DNA of 64,000 nucleotides, taken from Runella salmonicolor (lineage in GTDB: Bacteria > Bacteroidota > Bacteroidia > Cytophagales > Spirosomataceae). The notes under the pieces were generated by a model. That model had not been told where the DNA came from. It was given only the letters and a program-made list of their open reading frames with translations, and made no database searches. Of this stretch, positions 27,360 through 36,192 are shown one piece after another (the stretch's first letter is position 1; each line of letters opens with the position of its first letter). Both the position numbers and the translations under genes were made by a program. The stretch lies in contig NZ_JAMZEL010000004.1 in the NCBI RefSeq assembly GCF_024158025.1, forward strand, positions 124,001 through 188,000. The letters run 5' to 3'.

Positions 27360-28145
27360 TTATCGAAACAGAAAATACTTCATAAAGTCTTCCTTATGGC
27401 TCCGGCCAATAGGGATTTGAAATTTGCCAATGTTGAGGTCGTGCTCATCGAAAGAATCAATTTTGTCAATATTGACGGCGTACGAACGGTGCACTCTGAT
27501 AAATTTGGTGGTGGAAAGCCGTTCCAAAACGGTGTTTAGGGTGAGGCGCAGGGCAATTTTTCGGGACTCGGTATGAATGGTTGTGTAGTTTTTGTCGGCT
27601 TCAAAAAATAGAATATCGTTCAACTGTATTTTCTGAAACTTATAATTCTCTTTGATGAAAACGTAGTCATTGATTTGTAGGATGGTTTCGCGGTCGGGCA
27701 GTTTGGGGGTTGGATGCAAAGGTTTTATTGGATCTTCTTTTTCTTTGGTAAACGGCTGATTTTGAGCGCGAAGTGCAAAGTTGTTGATGGCTAAATCAAT
27801 GGCAATTTTAAGGCTTTCGTTATTAAAAGGCTTCGTAATATAGGCCGAAGGATAAGTCTTCATGGCAGCTTCTATGGTGGAACGGTCGGCTTGGGCGGTC
27901 AGGTAAATGACGGGAGCTTCCCGAAACGCAATCATTTCCTGAACGGCTTCAATGCCCGTCATGTTGCCGATCAGCTTAATATCGCACAAAATAAGATCTA
28001 CTTGTTGGGATTTATACACTTCAATCGCCTTAGGGCCGTTATTTACCACATTCACGATTTCGTATCCTTCGGCTTCTAGGCGCGCCTCCAAATCAAGCCC
28101 AACAACGGCTTCATCTTCTACAATCAGGATTTTGATAGAATGCAT
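27360..28145 (-). CDS. LytTR-family DNA-binding response regulator
   Basis: This 261-residue cytoplasmic response regulator has an N-terminal receiver domain (about 1-120). The acidic pocket is formed by Glu10-Asp11, the phosphoacceptor is Asp55 in LILCDIKL, and the switch residues lie in YLTAQ and YITKPF. A linker rich in Lys and Pro leads to a C-terminal LytTR DNA-binding domain (about 150-261: DYVFIKENYKFQKI, ILFFEADKNYTTIHT, FIRVHRSYAVNIDKID). The kinase gene lies 51 bases upstream on the same strand and is almost certainly the partner. Regulated targets cannot be named. Confidence 0.95.
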   Translation of the reverse strand: MHSIKILIVEDEAVVGLDLEARLEAEGYEIVNVVNNGPKAIEVYKSQQVDLILCDIKLIGNMTGIEAVQEMIAFREAPVIYLTAQADRSTIEAAMKTYPSAYITKPFNNESLKIAIDLAINNFALRAQNQPFTKEKEDPIKPLHPTPKLPDRETILQINDYVFIKENYKFQKIQLNDILFFEADKNYTTIHTESRKIALRLTLNTVLERLSTTKFIRVHRSYAVNIDKIDSFDEHDLNIGKFQIPIGRSHKEDFMKYFLFR

Positions 28146-28196
28146 AGTGGGTTAAATAGTCAGAAGTGAGTAGGTAAGGCGATAGATATTTTTTGA

Positions 28197-30227
28197 TTAA
28201 GCCGCTGTTTTTAGGCGTGTACTCGGAATATGAAGATGATACCAAGTGCCGTTGTCGTTCTGAACCTGTGCTTCGCCACCCAGTTGTTCCGACAGCGATT
28301 TTATCAGTTTTTTGCCGAAAGAACCTTTGCGACCTTCCCACGTGGCAAGGTCGATGCCAGGGCCGTTGTCGCGCACATCCAACAGAATTCCGTTGTCATT
28401 CTTTAAGGATACGGTCAACGACGGATGATGGGTTGATTGGTAGGCATATTTGAACGAATTTGTTACTAATTCATTGACAATGAGTCCAATGGGCATCGCT
28501 AGTTCTACGTCCAGTTCGCGCTCCTGAATGTCTAACGTAAGGTCAAAATCCTCAGGGGTATGGCCGTACGTTTTCATGATGCTTTCGACAAGGTTGCTTA
28601 GGTACTCCCGCATGTCTATCGTAGTGAGGTGTTCTTTTTGGTAGAGCCTCTGATGGATAAGCGACATGGCCTCGATGCGCTGCTGCCCTTCTCGAATCGC
28701 CTGTACGGCTTTTTTGTCTTCGAGGTTGTAGGTTTGTAGATTCAGCAGGCTGGACACGATTTGTAGATTATTTTTTACCCGGTGGTGGAGTTCTTTCATC
28801 ATCAATTCCAGTTTATTGGACTGCTCGCTGATGGTTTGGTTTTGGGTAGTTAGCTGATTGCGTTGAGTGGCAAGCGTAATATTTTGTTTTTGTACTTTTT
28901 GGTAAAGAAAAATCATCCCGCCCAACAGTAGTGCCAATACCCCCATTCCAGCCGCGAGCCATTGCATTTGGCGTGTTTTACTCTGATTTTCTGAGTTTAA
29001 CTGCTGAATTTTCGTTTCCTTTTGTTCAGTCGCGTATTTTGTGCTGATTTCAGCAATCGACCGGGTTTTTTCAACTTCCGACTGTGCTTTGATGAAGGCC
29101 AACTGTTTTTCTTTTTGGACGTTGAGCATGGCCAAATACTCGGCTTGCTCTATTTGGAACCGTTGCTGCGTCTCGGCTATTTTTCGCTGGTTGAAGGCGT
29201 TAATCATGGCCGCCTCACGCGCTTGCTTGGTTTGAAATTCGGCTTCAATTTTGGCAATGGCCTTCTTTTTTTCGTTGTCCCGCACACTGTCATTCAGCGC
29301 TACGGCACTTCGATAGTAGGAAAGTGCCTGCTCGAAATCTTTTTTCTGCTCGTAGGCTCGTGAAAGAAACTGGTGAAAGTCCTTTTGATGCTCTTTTTGT
29401 TCGGACTGATTTTTAGAAAGCGCGATGCCATAGTTTGCCACTTTGATGGCTTCATCGGGGTTATTGATGGTAAGGTACACCTCGCAAAGACCTTTCTGAA
29501 CGTACATTTCCAAATAATTGTCTTTTGCTTTTTTGGCATACTGTGCTATCTCACTAAAACGGGCAGCTGCCTCATCGGTGCGTTTTAGATGTGCCAGTTT
29601 AAGGGCGTAATTGTACATGCCTGAAAAATAGGCTTCGTCGTCGTTTTCATGTTTGTAAATTTCCAAGGCTCGTTCATTGAAGACTAGGGCTTTCTCGTGG
29701 TTTTGTCGTTTTCCTTCTACTGCTGCAAAGCTTTCAAGAACATAGGCTAAGAAATTCTTGGGGAGTTTGGCCGCATGGGCTAGGTAGTACTGATGCGTTT
29801 TTTGGTAATATTTTTCGGCCTGATTAAACTCATGCTCGTTGAAATAGGCATACCCGACTTTATGAATACTCAGAAAAGCGCCTCGGTAGAACGCATGACG
29901 GTCAAAAAGCTCATGCGCTTTTAAATAATGCTCAACGGCCTTGGGGGTATCGTGTTGGTGCAGATAGAAAAGCCCATAGTGAGAAATAATATCCGCTTCG
30001 CAAAATTTGGAACGTACGGTTTTGTTCATTTTAACCGCCGCTTGTAGGTAGGCGCTTGCCTTGTCGAAATCACCACTGAAAATAAAGTTTTGGGATAGGT
30101 TGGCTAACGAACGGATTTTTAGAGAATCATAAGGGGCGCGTAAAAGGCTGTCGGGAACAGCGACGCTTTGCGCCCATAACGTTCTAACAAACAGACTCAT
30201 ACAAGCCCAAATCAGTAGACGATTCAT
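28197..30227 (-). CDS. TPR-containing sensor histidine kinase (HisKA_2 type)
   Basis: The 676-residue protein begins with a signal sequence (to about residue 20, LWAQS). A periplasmic helical TPR array spans about 30-320 (AVEHYLKAHELFDRHAFYRG, QAEKYYQKTHQYYLAHA, ALSYYRSAVALND). A charged coiled coil spans about 325-415 and one transmembrane helix about 420-445 (QWLAAGMGVLALLLGG). The cytoplasmic kinase has the HisKA_2 phosphoacceptor motif ELHHRVKNNLQIVSSLL and an HATPase domain (IVNELVTNSFKYAY, VRDNGPGI, GSFGKKLIKSL). This layout is typical of Bacteroidota kinases that pair with LytTR regulators, and such a regulator follows directly. The signal sensed by the TPR region is unknown. Confidence 0.94.
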   Translation of the reverse strand: MNRLLIWACMSLFVRTLWAQSVAVPDSLLRAPYDSLKIRSLANLSQNFIFSGDFDKASAYLQAAVKMNKTVRSKFCEADIISHYGLFYLHQHDTPKAVEHYLKAHELFDRHAFYRGAFLSIHKVGYAYFNEHEFNQAEKYYQKTHQYYLAHAAKLPKNFLAYVLESFAAVEGKRQNHEKALVFNERALEIYKHENDDEAYFSGMYNYALKLAHLKRTDEAAARFSEIAQYAKKAKDNYLEMYVQKGLCEVYLTINNPDEAIKVANYGIALSKNQSEQKEHQKDFHQFLSRAYEQKKDFEQALSYYRSAVALNDSVRDNEKKKAIAKIEAEFQTKQAREAAMINAFNQRKIAETQQRFQIEQAEYLAMLNVQKEKQLAFIKAQSEVEKTRSIAEISTKYATEQKETKIQQLNSENQSKTRQMQWLAAGMGVLALLLGGMIFLYQKVQKQNITLATQRNQLTTQNQTISEQSNKLELMMKELHHRVKNNLQIVSSLLNLQTYNLEDKKAVQAIREGQQRIEAMSLIHQRLYQKEHLTTIDMREYLSNLVESIMKTYGHTPEDFDLTLDIQERELDVELAMPIGLIVNELVTNSFKYAYQSTHHPSLTVSLKNDNGILLDVRDNGPGIDLATWEGRKGSFGKKLIKSLSEQLGGEAQVQNDNGTWYHLHIPSTRLKTAA

Positions 30228-30469
30228 AGTGGGATAAAATGCGGGGCGGTGAAAAATTTATAAAACCCCGACAAAGGAATGACATCTTTGCCGGGGAGAC
30301 TTATTCAAATCGTTGAGTAGAGATAGTCTACTTCACAAATTCGGAAATTATGCTTTTTTGTCAATGCTTTTGAGGATGAATGTTGGTAATTTATGGGTGA
30401 AATACATGATTTTGGTATACATGTGAGGTGGAAAAGAGTGCTTACCTCCATCATTTATATACAAAGATG

Positions 30470-32620
30470 TTAGTTTGAAATTCCCATTTGAGATAAAATA
30501 AACGCAAAATTAAATGCCTCTTCTTTCAAATAGTCAAACCGCCCTGTGGCTCCGCCGTGGCCCGAATCCATGTTGATTTTCAACAACAAAATATTGTTGT
30601 CAGTTTTGAGGTCGCGCAGTTTGGCAACCCACTTGGCTGGTTCATGGAAGCCTACTTGAGAGTCATTCAGCCCGCCAGTGGCCAAAATAGCGGGATAATT
30701 GGCTTTTTTAAGGTTGTCATAAGGAGAGTACGTCATCATGTAGTCGTAGTCTTTTTTGACATTGGGGTTCCCCCATTGTTCATATTCTTGCGTGGTGAGG
30801 GGCAAACTGCTATCCAGCATGGTGTTTATGACATCAACAAAGGGAACTTCGGCCACCACTACTCTAAATAAATCGGGACGTAAATTGGTGACGGCCCCCA
30901 TCAGAAGCCCACCTGCACTGCCGCCGTTGATGGCGAGTTTTGAGGAAGAGGTATATTTTTCCTTGATTAGATGCTCGGCACAGGCAACAAAATCAGTGAA
31001 CGTGTTCATCTTCTTCTGCAACTTTCCGTCTTCGTACCATTGTTCTCCCAAATCCGAGCCGCCGCGTATGTGGGCAATGGCGTACACAAAACCTCGGTTT
31101 ACCAGACTAAATACATTGGCGTTAAAATTGGCGTCGGTTGAATACCCATACGAGCCGTACGAGTACAACAGGCAAGGATTGCTCCCGTTTAATTCCATGC
31201 CTTTTTTGTAGACAATCGACAACGGTACTTTTACCCCGTCTTTGGCGACGGCCCACAGGCGTTTTACCTCGTAGTCGTCGGCATTAAAACCACTCGGTAC
31301 TTCCCGCTCTTTGAGCTTTGTGGCTTGGTTGGTCACCATGTCGTAGTCATAAATGGTGGTCGGGCGGTTGAGAGACGTGTATGAATAACGAAATTTAGTG
31401 GAAGTAAACTCGGGCGTGCCGTTGGAGTAGGCGGTGTAGACGGGTTCGGGGAAATTGACGGTTTTGGTAGTTCCGCTGGCGATTTCTCGCACATTCATTT
31501 CCAGTAATCCGTTGACGCGCTTAGTGACGACCATGTATTTTTCAAAGACTTCGATTCCTTCAATCTTAGCTTGCGGGTCGTGAGCAATGATTTCTTTCCA
31601 TTTGGAGCGGTCTTCATAACCCTGTTTTGGGGCTTCATACACCTTTTGGTTTTTGTTTTGGGGGTCTTTCCAAGTGATGAAATAACGATCAGGATAATCA
31701 TCAATTCCGTACTGAATGTCTTTCTGACGGGGCAAAAATGACTTGAATGCATCGTTGGGGCGGTCGGCGGGGAGCAGATAGGCCTCCGAGCTTGTAAAAC
31801 TCGTGGCGTAAATGGCAATCATTTTTTTCGTTTTGGAACGACCCACGTAGGCGTTAAACAATTCGTCTTTCTCTTCGTAAACCAGGGCGTCGCTTGGATT
31901 GCCCAATACGTGTTTATAAATACGGTGCGAGCGTAATGCTGCGTTGGGGACGTTGTAAAAAACAGTTTTGTTGTCTGCTGCCCAAGTAATACCACCGGCC
32001 ATGCGGGCTATTTTGTCGGGCAATTCTTTCCCCGTGCGGAGGTCTTTAAATTTCAGTTCATACTCCGCATACGAGCCGGTGGTATTGCTGACGTACGCCA
32101 TTATGTTATTGTCGTCGCTTATTTCAAAACCACCAAAAATGAAAGCGGGTTTGCCCTTCGCCATTTTGTTTTGGTCTAGAATAATCTCTTCAGGAGCGTC
32201 TAAACTGCCTTTTTTACGGCAATTGATGCTGTATTGTTTGCCTTTTTCTTGGCGGGAGTAGTAATAGTAGCCGTTGTCGAGGGATGGAACAGATTGGTCT
32301 TCTTCTTTGATACGCCCTTTCATTTCCTCAAAAAGCGTTTTTTGTAGCCCCTTTGTACTAGCCATCACGGTGTCAGCGTAGGCGTTTTCAGCCTTTAGAT
32401 AAGCGATGGTTTCGGGGTTAGATTTGTCTTTGAGCCAAAAATAATCGTCGGAGCGTTGGTAGCCGTGATTGGTAAATATTTGCGGTTTTTTGGGGGCTTT
32501 GGGAGGTGCTGGAAAATCAGCTTGGGTAAACACTTTTGTTTGTTCAGGGGAGGTCTTGCAAGCTGAAATACAGAAGAATAACAGCACGTAAAAGCCAAAG
32601 GCCATTTTGATTGTTTTCAT
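30470..32620 (-). CDS. S9A oligopeptidase B-like lipoprotein peptidase
   Basis: The 716-residue product is a prolyl-oligopeptidase-family serine peptidase, closest in character to oligopeptidase B (protease II). I start at ATG 32620 (MKTIKMAFGF), where the signal ends in the lipobox CISAC with Cys at residue 21, implying an envelope-anchored enzyme. A seven-bladed propeller (about 60-420, DDYFWLKDKSNPETIAYLKA) precedes the alpha/beta hydrolase domain, with the nucleophile Ser in INGGSAGGLL, and the C-terminal catalytic His in DSGHGG. The oligopeptidase B signature is YSYGSYGYS. It is divergent from the purple acid phosphatase gene. Cleavage after Lys or Arg is expected from family knowledge only. 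Confidence 0.92.
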   Translation of the reverse strand: MKTIKMAFGFYVLLFFCISACKTSPEQTKVFTQADFPAPPKAPKKPQIFTNHGYQRSDDYFWLKDKSNPETIAYLKAENAYADTVMASTKGLQKTLFEEMKGRIKEEDQSVPSLDNGYYYYSRQEKGKQYSINCRKKGSLDAPEEIILDQNKMAKGKPAFIFGGFEISDDNNIMAYVSNTTGSYAEYELKFKDLRTGKELPDKIARMAGGITWAADNKTVFYNVPNAALRSHRIYKHVLGNPSDALVYEEKDELFNAYVGRSKTKKMIAIYATSFTSSEAYLLPADRPNDAFKSFLPRQKDIQYGIDDYPDRYFITWKDPQNKNQKVYEAPKQGYEDRSKWKEIIAHDPQAKIEGIEVFEKYMVVTKRVNGLLEMNVREIASGTTKTVNFPEPVYTAYSNGTPEFTSTKFRYSYTSLNRPTTIYDYDMVTNQATKLKEREVPSGFNADDYEVKRLWAVAKDGVKVPLSIVYKKGMELNGSNPCLLYSYGSYGYSTDANFNANVFSLVNRGFVYAIAHIRGGSDLGEQWYEDGKLQKKMNTFTDFVACAEHLIKEKYTSSSKLAINGGSAGGLLMGAVTNLRPDLFRVVVAEVPFVDVINTMLDSSLPLTTQEYEQWGNPNVKKDYDYMMTYSPYDNLKKANYPAILATGGLNDSQVGFHEPAKWVAKLRDLKTDNNILLLKINMDSGHGGATGRFDYLKEEAFNFAFILSQMGISN

Positions 32621-32703
32621 GAAAAAAAAGGGTTGAGAATTGGGAGACCAAATTAGTGAAAAAATGTGCATTTTTGTCTACTCTTTCATGCCAATCCTAC
32701 TTT

Positions 32704-35568
32704 ATGATGTATTCGTGGTGTAAAACTTTTCTTATCGCAGTTCTTGTGACCGTGGGGGCAAGAGAAATTTGGGGTCAAAAAATCGTTCGAGGGCCTTATC
32801 TCCAACTTGGGACTCCCACGAGTATCGTAATACGGTGGCGAACAGATGTTCCTACCAATAGTAAAATTAACTTTGGACTTACTGTCGATCAGCTAAACCG
32901 TACCGCTGTTGATGAAGCCGTTACTACCGAGCATGAAGTAAAATTGGTTGATTTACAGCCTAATACGGTTTATTTCTATTCGGTGGGTACCACTAGTGGT
33001 GTGCAGGGAAGTGGCAATGATTATTATTTCAAAACCGCCGCGCCTGCTGGTAGCAAACAAAAAATACGTATTTGGACCATGGGCGATATGGGTAGTGGCA
33101 GTCCCAATCAGCTGAGTGTGCGTGATTCGTACATGAACTTCATCAAAAAAAATAATCGAGCTACGGATTTGGTGCTTCTCTTGGGTGATAACGCCTATGG
33201 CACAGGAACTGAAGAGGAATTCCAGAATAATTTCTTCAATATCTATCAAAATCACTTTCTGAAAAACAACGTATTGTGGGCTATTCCGGGCAATCATGAG
33301 TATTATTCGGGAGACCAAACCAAGCGGGAAGTCGCCTTCTTCAACATTTTCTCCTTCGCTCAAAATGGAGAAGCTGGAGGGGTGCCGTCGGGGACCAAGA
33401 TGTACTATTCGTTCGATTACGCCAATGTTCACTTTGTTGGGTTAGACTCTTATGGCATAGAAGAAGGAAAGTACCGACTCTACGATACGCTTGGCCCGCA
33501 GGTAGCTTGGTTGAAGAAGGATTTAGCCGCCAATAAACAGCCTTGGACGATTGTGATGTTTCACCACCCTCCGTATACAAAAAATTCGCACGACTCAGAT
33601 GCTGAAAATGAACTTGTCCAAATTCACAAAAACTTGACGCCTATTTTGGAGCGGTATAAGGTTGATTTAGTATTGAGTGGGCATAGTCATTTATACGAAC
33701 GCTCAAAATTGATGCGGGGGCATACCGAACATTCGAGCACATTTGATGCCCAGAGGCACGTTGTCAATACGTCGTCGGGTAGATATGATGGGTCGCCTAA
33801 TTCTTGCGCCTATATCAAAAATCCCGCTACGGAAGGGGTTATCTACGCGGTCGTGGGTTCTTCGGGTCAAAACAATGGTTTCAATGGCATACCTCATCCC
33901 GCGATGCCTTTTAAAAATGCGACGGTTGGCGGGTCAGCGTACATTGATGTAGAAGACAACCGTTTGGAATTTAATTGGTTAGGTTCAGACCAAATTGTTC
34001 ATGACCAATTTACCATCTACAAGAATGTGAATAAAATTACCGAGCTGAAAGCCCGACATGGTGAAGTAGTAAAACTGGCGCCATCGTGGAAAGGTAGCTA
34101 TTTCTGGCCAGATGGCAGTCGCAAACACACCAAAGAACTGATGCTTTTGAGTGATACGACCATCATCGTACGCGATAGCCTTGGATGTTTGGAAGACCGT
34201 TTCAAAATTGAGGTATTTCCCCGCCCCAAAATTACGACCGAAACCCTTAAAACTGTTTGTAGCGGGGACCCATTGACGGTGCCATTTTCGGTTACCAATA
34301 CCGACGCCGCCAAATGGACCTATACCGTGCAATTGTCGAATGCAATGGGTAGCTTTGAGCAGCCCATTGCATTGGGTAGTGGCAGTGGAACATCACTCAC
34401 TGTCAATATTCCCGCAAATCTTTTGGCAGGAGAAGGTTATAAAATAAGGGTCGTTGCCAACGCACAGGGGTTTGATTATACACCCTCGGCGGCGTTTAGC
34501 GTGCGTCAAAAAGCAACCGCCACGCTGAAGGGAGATGCAACCATCGACGCTGGCAAAACCGCAAATATTACGCTGACATTTACAGGTTCAGCCCCTTGGA
34601 CTTATCGTCTTTCTGACAACACGGGCGGTACTACCTCCGCTAATCCGTTGTCGTTGACGGTTAATCCTTTGAAAACCACGCTCTATGCCTTTTCTGCTCT
34701 TACAAATGCCTGCGGCGACGGTTCTGCCACTGGCAATGCCCGCGTTGTGGTAGTGCCGCGTATCGAAACAACTTTACCCACTACGGTCACTGTGTGCAAC
34801 GGAGCATCGTTGGATGTGCCTTTTGCGCAGGTGGGGCAATTTGAAACAGCAGTGAATTACGTAGCCCAATTGTCAAACAAAGATGGTGATTTTTCTACAC
34901 CAACGCTTATCGGTTCGGGTAGCCAAAGTCCCGTCAAAGTCACCATCCCACTTTCAGCAACCCTTGGAACAGGCTATCGGATTCGTATCGTTGCTGAGAA
35001 TAATAACTCTGCCAACGTTGCACCTTCGGGGGTATTTGCCATACGTCAGCGTGCTTCGGCCACCATCAGCGGTGATACTGCCATTAAATTTGAAGAGCGG
35101 GCTTCATTAACCTTACGCTTTGAGGGCACACCACCCTGGACCTACGCACTTTCCGATAATTCAACGAATACCGTCGATTTTTCCCCTTTTACCGTGGCGG
35201 TTTCTCCGACCGTTCCCACGGTTTATACCTTAAAATCAGTCACGAATGTATGCGGCGCAGGTGTGGTGAGCGGAAGTGCTTTGGTGAAGGTGATTATTAC
35301 AGGCACCGTGCAGGAAGAAGAAAACAAGATAAAAATATTTCCTAATCCCGCCCAAACAAAAGTGAAGGTAGAAGTGAATACTCCGCAAAGCCAATCGCTG
35401 ATGTGGGAGTTGGTAAATGTAGATGGCAGAATGGTGAAAGAGGGGAGTATAAGAAAAAGCCAGCGGAGCAGTTTTGAGATAGACGTCGTAGAATTGCCTT
35501 CGGGAACCTACGTTTTGCGAATTTCGCTGGGTGAACAAACGATTGTCAGAAAACTGATTAAACTCTAA
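32704..35568 (+). CDS. T9SS-secreted purple acid phosphatase-like protein with Ig modules
   Basis: This 954-residue secreted metallophosphoesterase starts at ATG 32704 (a GTG at 32656 is in frame but would extend the signal oddly). The signal ends near residue 26 (IWGQ). A purple-acid-phosphatase N-terminal fibronectin-like domain spans about 28-115 (GPYLQLGTPTSIVIRWRTDV), followed by the metallophosphoesterase (about 118-425) with all metal motifs: TMGDMGSG, LLGDNAY, GNHEYY, FHHPPY, SGHSHLYERS. Two long Ig-like module pairs follow (about 515-870), then a type A T9SS sorting domain (IFPNPAQTKVKVEV). It shares both the phosphatase and the Ig modules with the giant Kelch-phosphatase. Its 3' end overlaps the convergent Nudix gene by 11 bases. 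Confidence 0.93.
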   Translation: MMYSWCKTFLIAVLVTVGAREIWGQKIVRGPYLQLGTPTSIVIRWRTDVPTNSKINFGLTVDQLNRTAVDEAVTTEHEVKLVDLQPNTVYFYSVGTTSGVQGSGNDYYFKTAAPAGSKQKIRIWTMGDMGSGSPNQLSVRDSYMNFIKKNNRATDLVLLLGDNAYGTGTEEEFQNNFFNIYQNHFLKNNVLWAIPGNHEYYSGDQTKREVAFFNIFSFAQNGEAGGVPSGTKMYYSFDYANVHFVGLDSYGIEEGKYRLYDTLGPQVAWLKKDLAANKQPWTIVMFHHPPYTKNSHDSDAENELVQIHKNLTPILERYKVDLVLSGHSHLYERSKLMRGHTEHSSTFDAQRHVVNTSSGRYDGSPNSCAYIKNPATEGVIYAVVGSSGQNNGFNGIPHPAMPFKNATVGGSAYIDVEDNRLEFNWLGSDQIVHDQFTIYKNVNKITELKARHGEVVKLAPSWKGSYFWPDGSRKHTKELMLLSDTTIIVRDSLGCLEDRFKIEVFPRPKITTETLKTVCSGDPLTVPFSVTNTDAAKWTYTVQLSNAMGSFEQPIALGSGSGTSLTVNIPANLLAGEGYKIRVVANAQGFDYTPSAAFSVRQKATATLKGDATIDAGKTANITLTFTGSAPWTYRLSDNTGGTTSANPLSLTVNPLKTTLYAFSALTNACGDGSATGNARVVVVPRIETTLPTTVTVCNGASLDVPFAQVGQFETAVNYVAQLSNKDGDFSTPTLIGSGSQSPVKVTIPLSATLGTGYRIRIVAENNNSANVAPSGVFAIRQRASATISGDTAIKFEERASLTLRFEGTPPWTYALSDNSTNTVDFSPFTVAVSPTVPTVYTLKSVTNVCGAGVVSGSALVKVIITGTVQEEENKIKIFPNPAQTKVKVEVNTPQSQSLMWELVNVDGRMVKEGSIRKSQRSSFEIDVVELPSGTYVLRISLGEQTIVRKLIKL

Positions 35569-36019
35569 CCTTTGATTTATTCCAACAAAGGGCTCGTTGT
35601 TCTTTGTATTTGAGGTATGTATCAATCACTTCCAAATCGGCATCAGCCCAGTCTACTTTTGAAAGTTGGTCGATTCGTACCCATTTGTACTGCGCGTGTT
35701 CGGTAAGAATGACGGGCGAGCTGGTCATGCGACAGATATAAGGCACCAAACAAATAATACGATTACGGGTGGGGTCTTCTTTGTAGGCAGGAGCGAGGCG
35801 GGCCCCGATTTCAATTTCGATGCTCAATTCTTCCATGATTTCGCGGTGAAGGGCTTCGGTTTCAGATTCACCTTCATCCACTTTTCCGCCCGGAAATTCC
35901 CATTTAAGCGGTAACGACATGGTACTACTGCGTTGAGCGGCAAACAATTGCCCATCTTTTTCGAAAATGGCGCAGGGAACCATCACGATGTTTCTCGAAT
36001 GTTCAGATGGGGTAGACAT
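35558..36019 (-). CDS. Nudix hydrolase (MutT-like)
   Basis: This 153-residue protein has a full Nudix box, GGKVDEGESETEALHREIME followed by EL, the metal-binding loop-helix of nucleotide diphosphate hydrolases. The rest (VPCAIFEKDGQLFAAQRS, LPLKWEFPGGK, YKWVRIDQLSKVDWADAD) resembles the 8-oxo-dGTP diphosphatase group that removes oxidised nucleotides, so that is the best guess. I start at ATG 36019 (MSTPSEHSRN) rather than the in-frame ATG at 36040 because a -7 box (TACCTTTG on the minus strand) sits exactly at 36047-36040 and would place the first ATG inside the promoter. The 3' ends of this gene and the phosphatase gene overlap by 11 bases. Confidence 0.9.
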   Translation of the reverse strand: MSTPSEHSRNIVMVPCAIFEKDGQLFAAQRSSTMSLPLKWEFPGGKVDEGESETEALHREIMEELSIEIEIGARLAPAYKEDPTRNRIICLVPYICRMTSSPVILTEHAQYKWVRIDQLSKVDWADADLEVIDTYLKYKEQRALCWNKSKVRV

Positions 36020-36039
36020 ATAATGGGTGTTTTTTTGCA

Positions 36040-36047
36040 CAAAGGTA
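36040..36047 (-). promoter_or_regulatory. -7 promoter element (TACCTTTG) of the Nudix gene
   Basis: On the minus strand TACCTTTG matches TAnnTTTG exactly, 20 bases before the chosen ATG. No good -33 TTG was found at normal spacing. It is useful mainly because it excludes the upstream ATG as start. Confidence 0.55.
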
Positions 36048-36192
36048 CGACGGAAAATTATTTGTGAACGGTTTTTTTATCAAGCGGTCGTCAACTTGAG
36101 AAATATTTTTTACTTTCAACCCAAGTTACAAGTGGTTTTTGACCTGTATTCCCTTTATTGTGTAAGATTTTATTCAACCCTTTTATAAAATT

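Noticed and set aside
36020..36040. ATG at 36040 for the Nudix gene
   Set aside because: It lies within a -7 element (TACCTTTG, minus strand), so transcription would start downstream of it.
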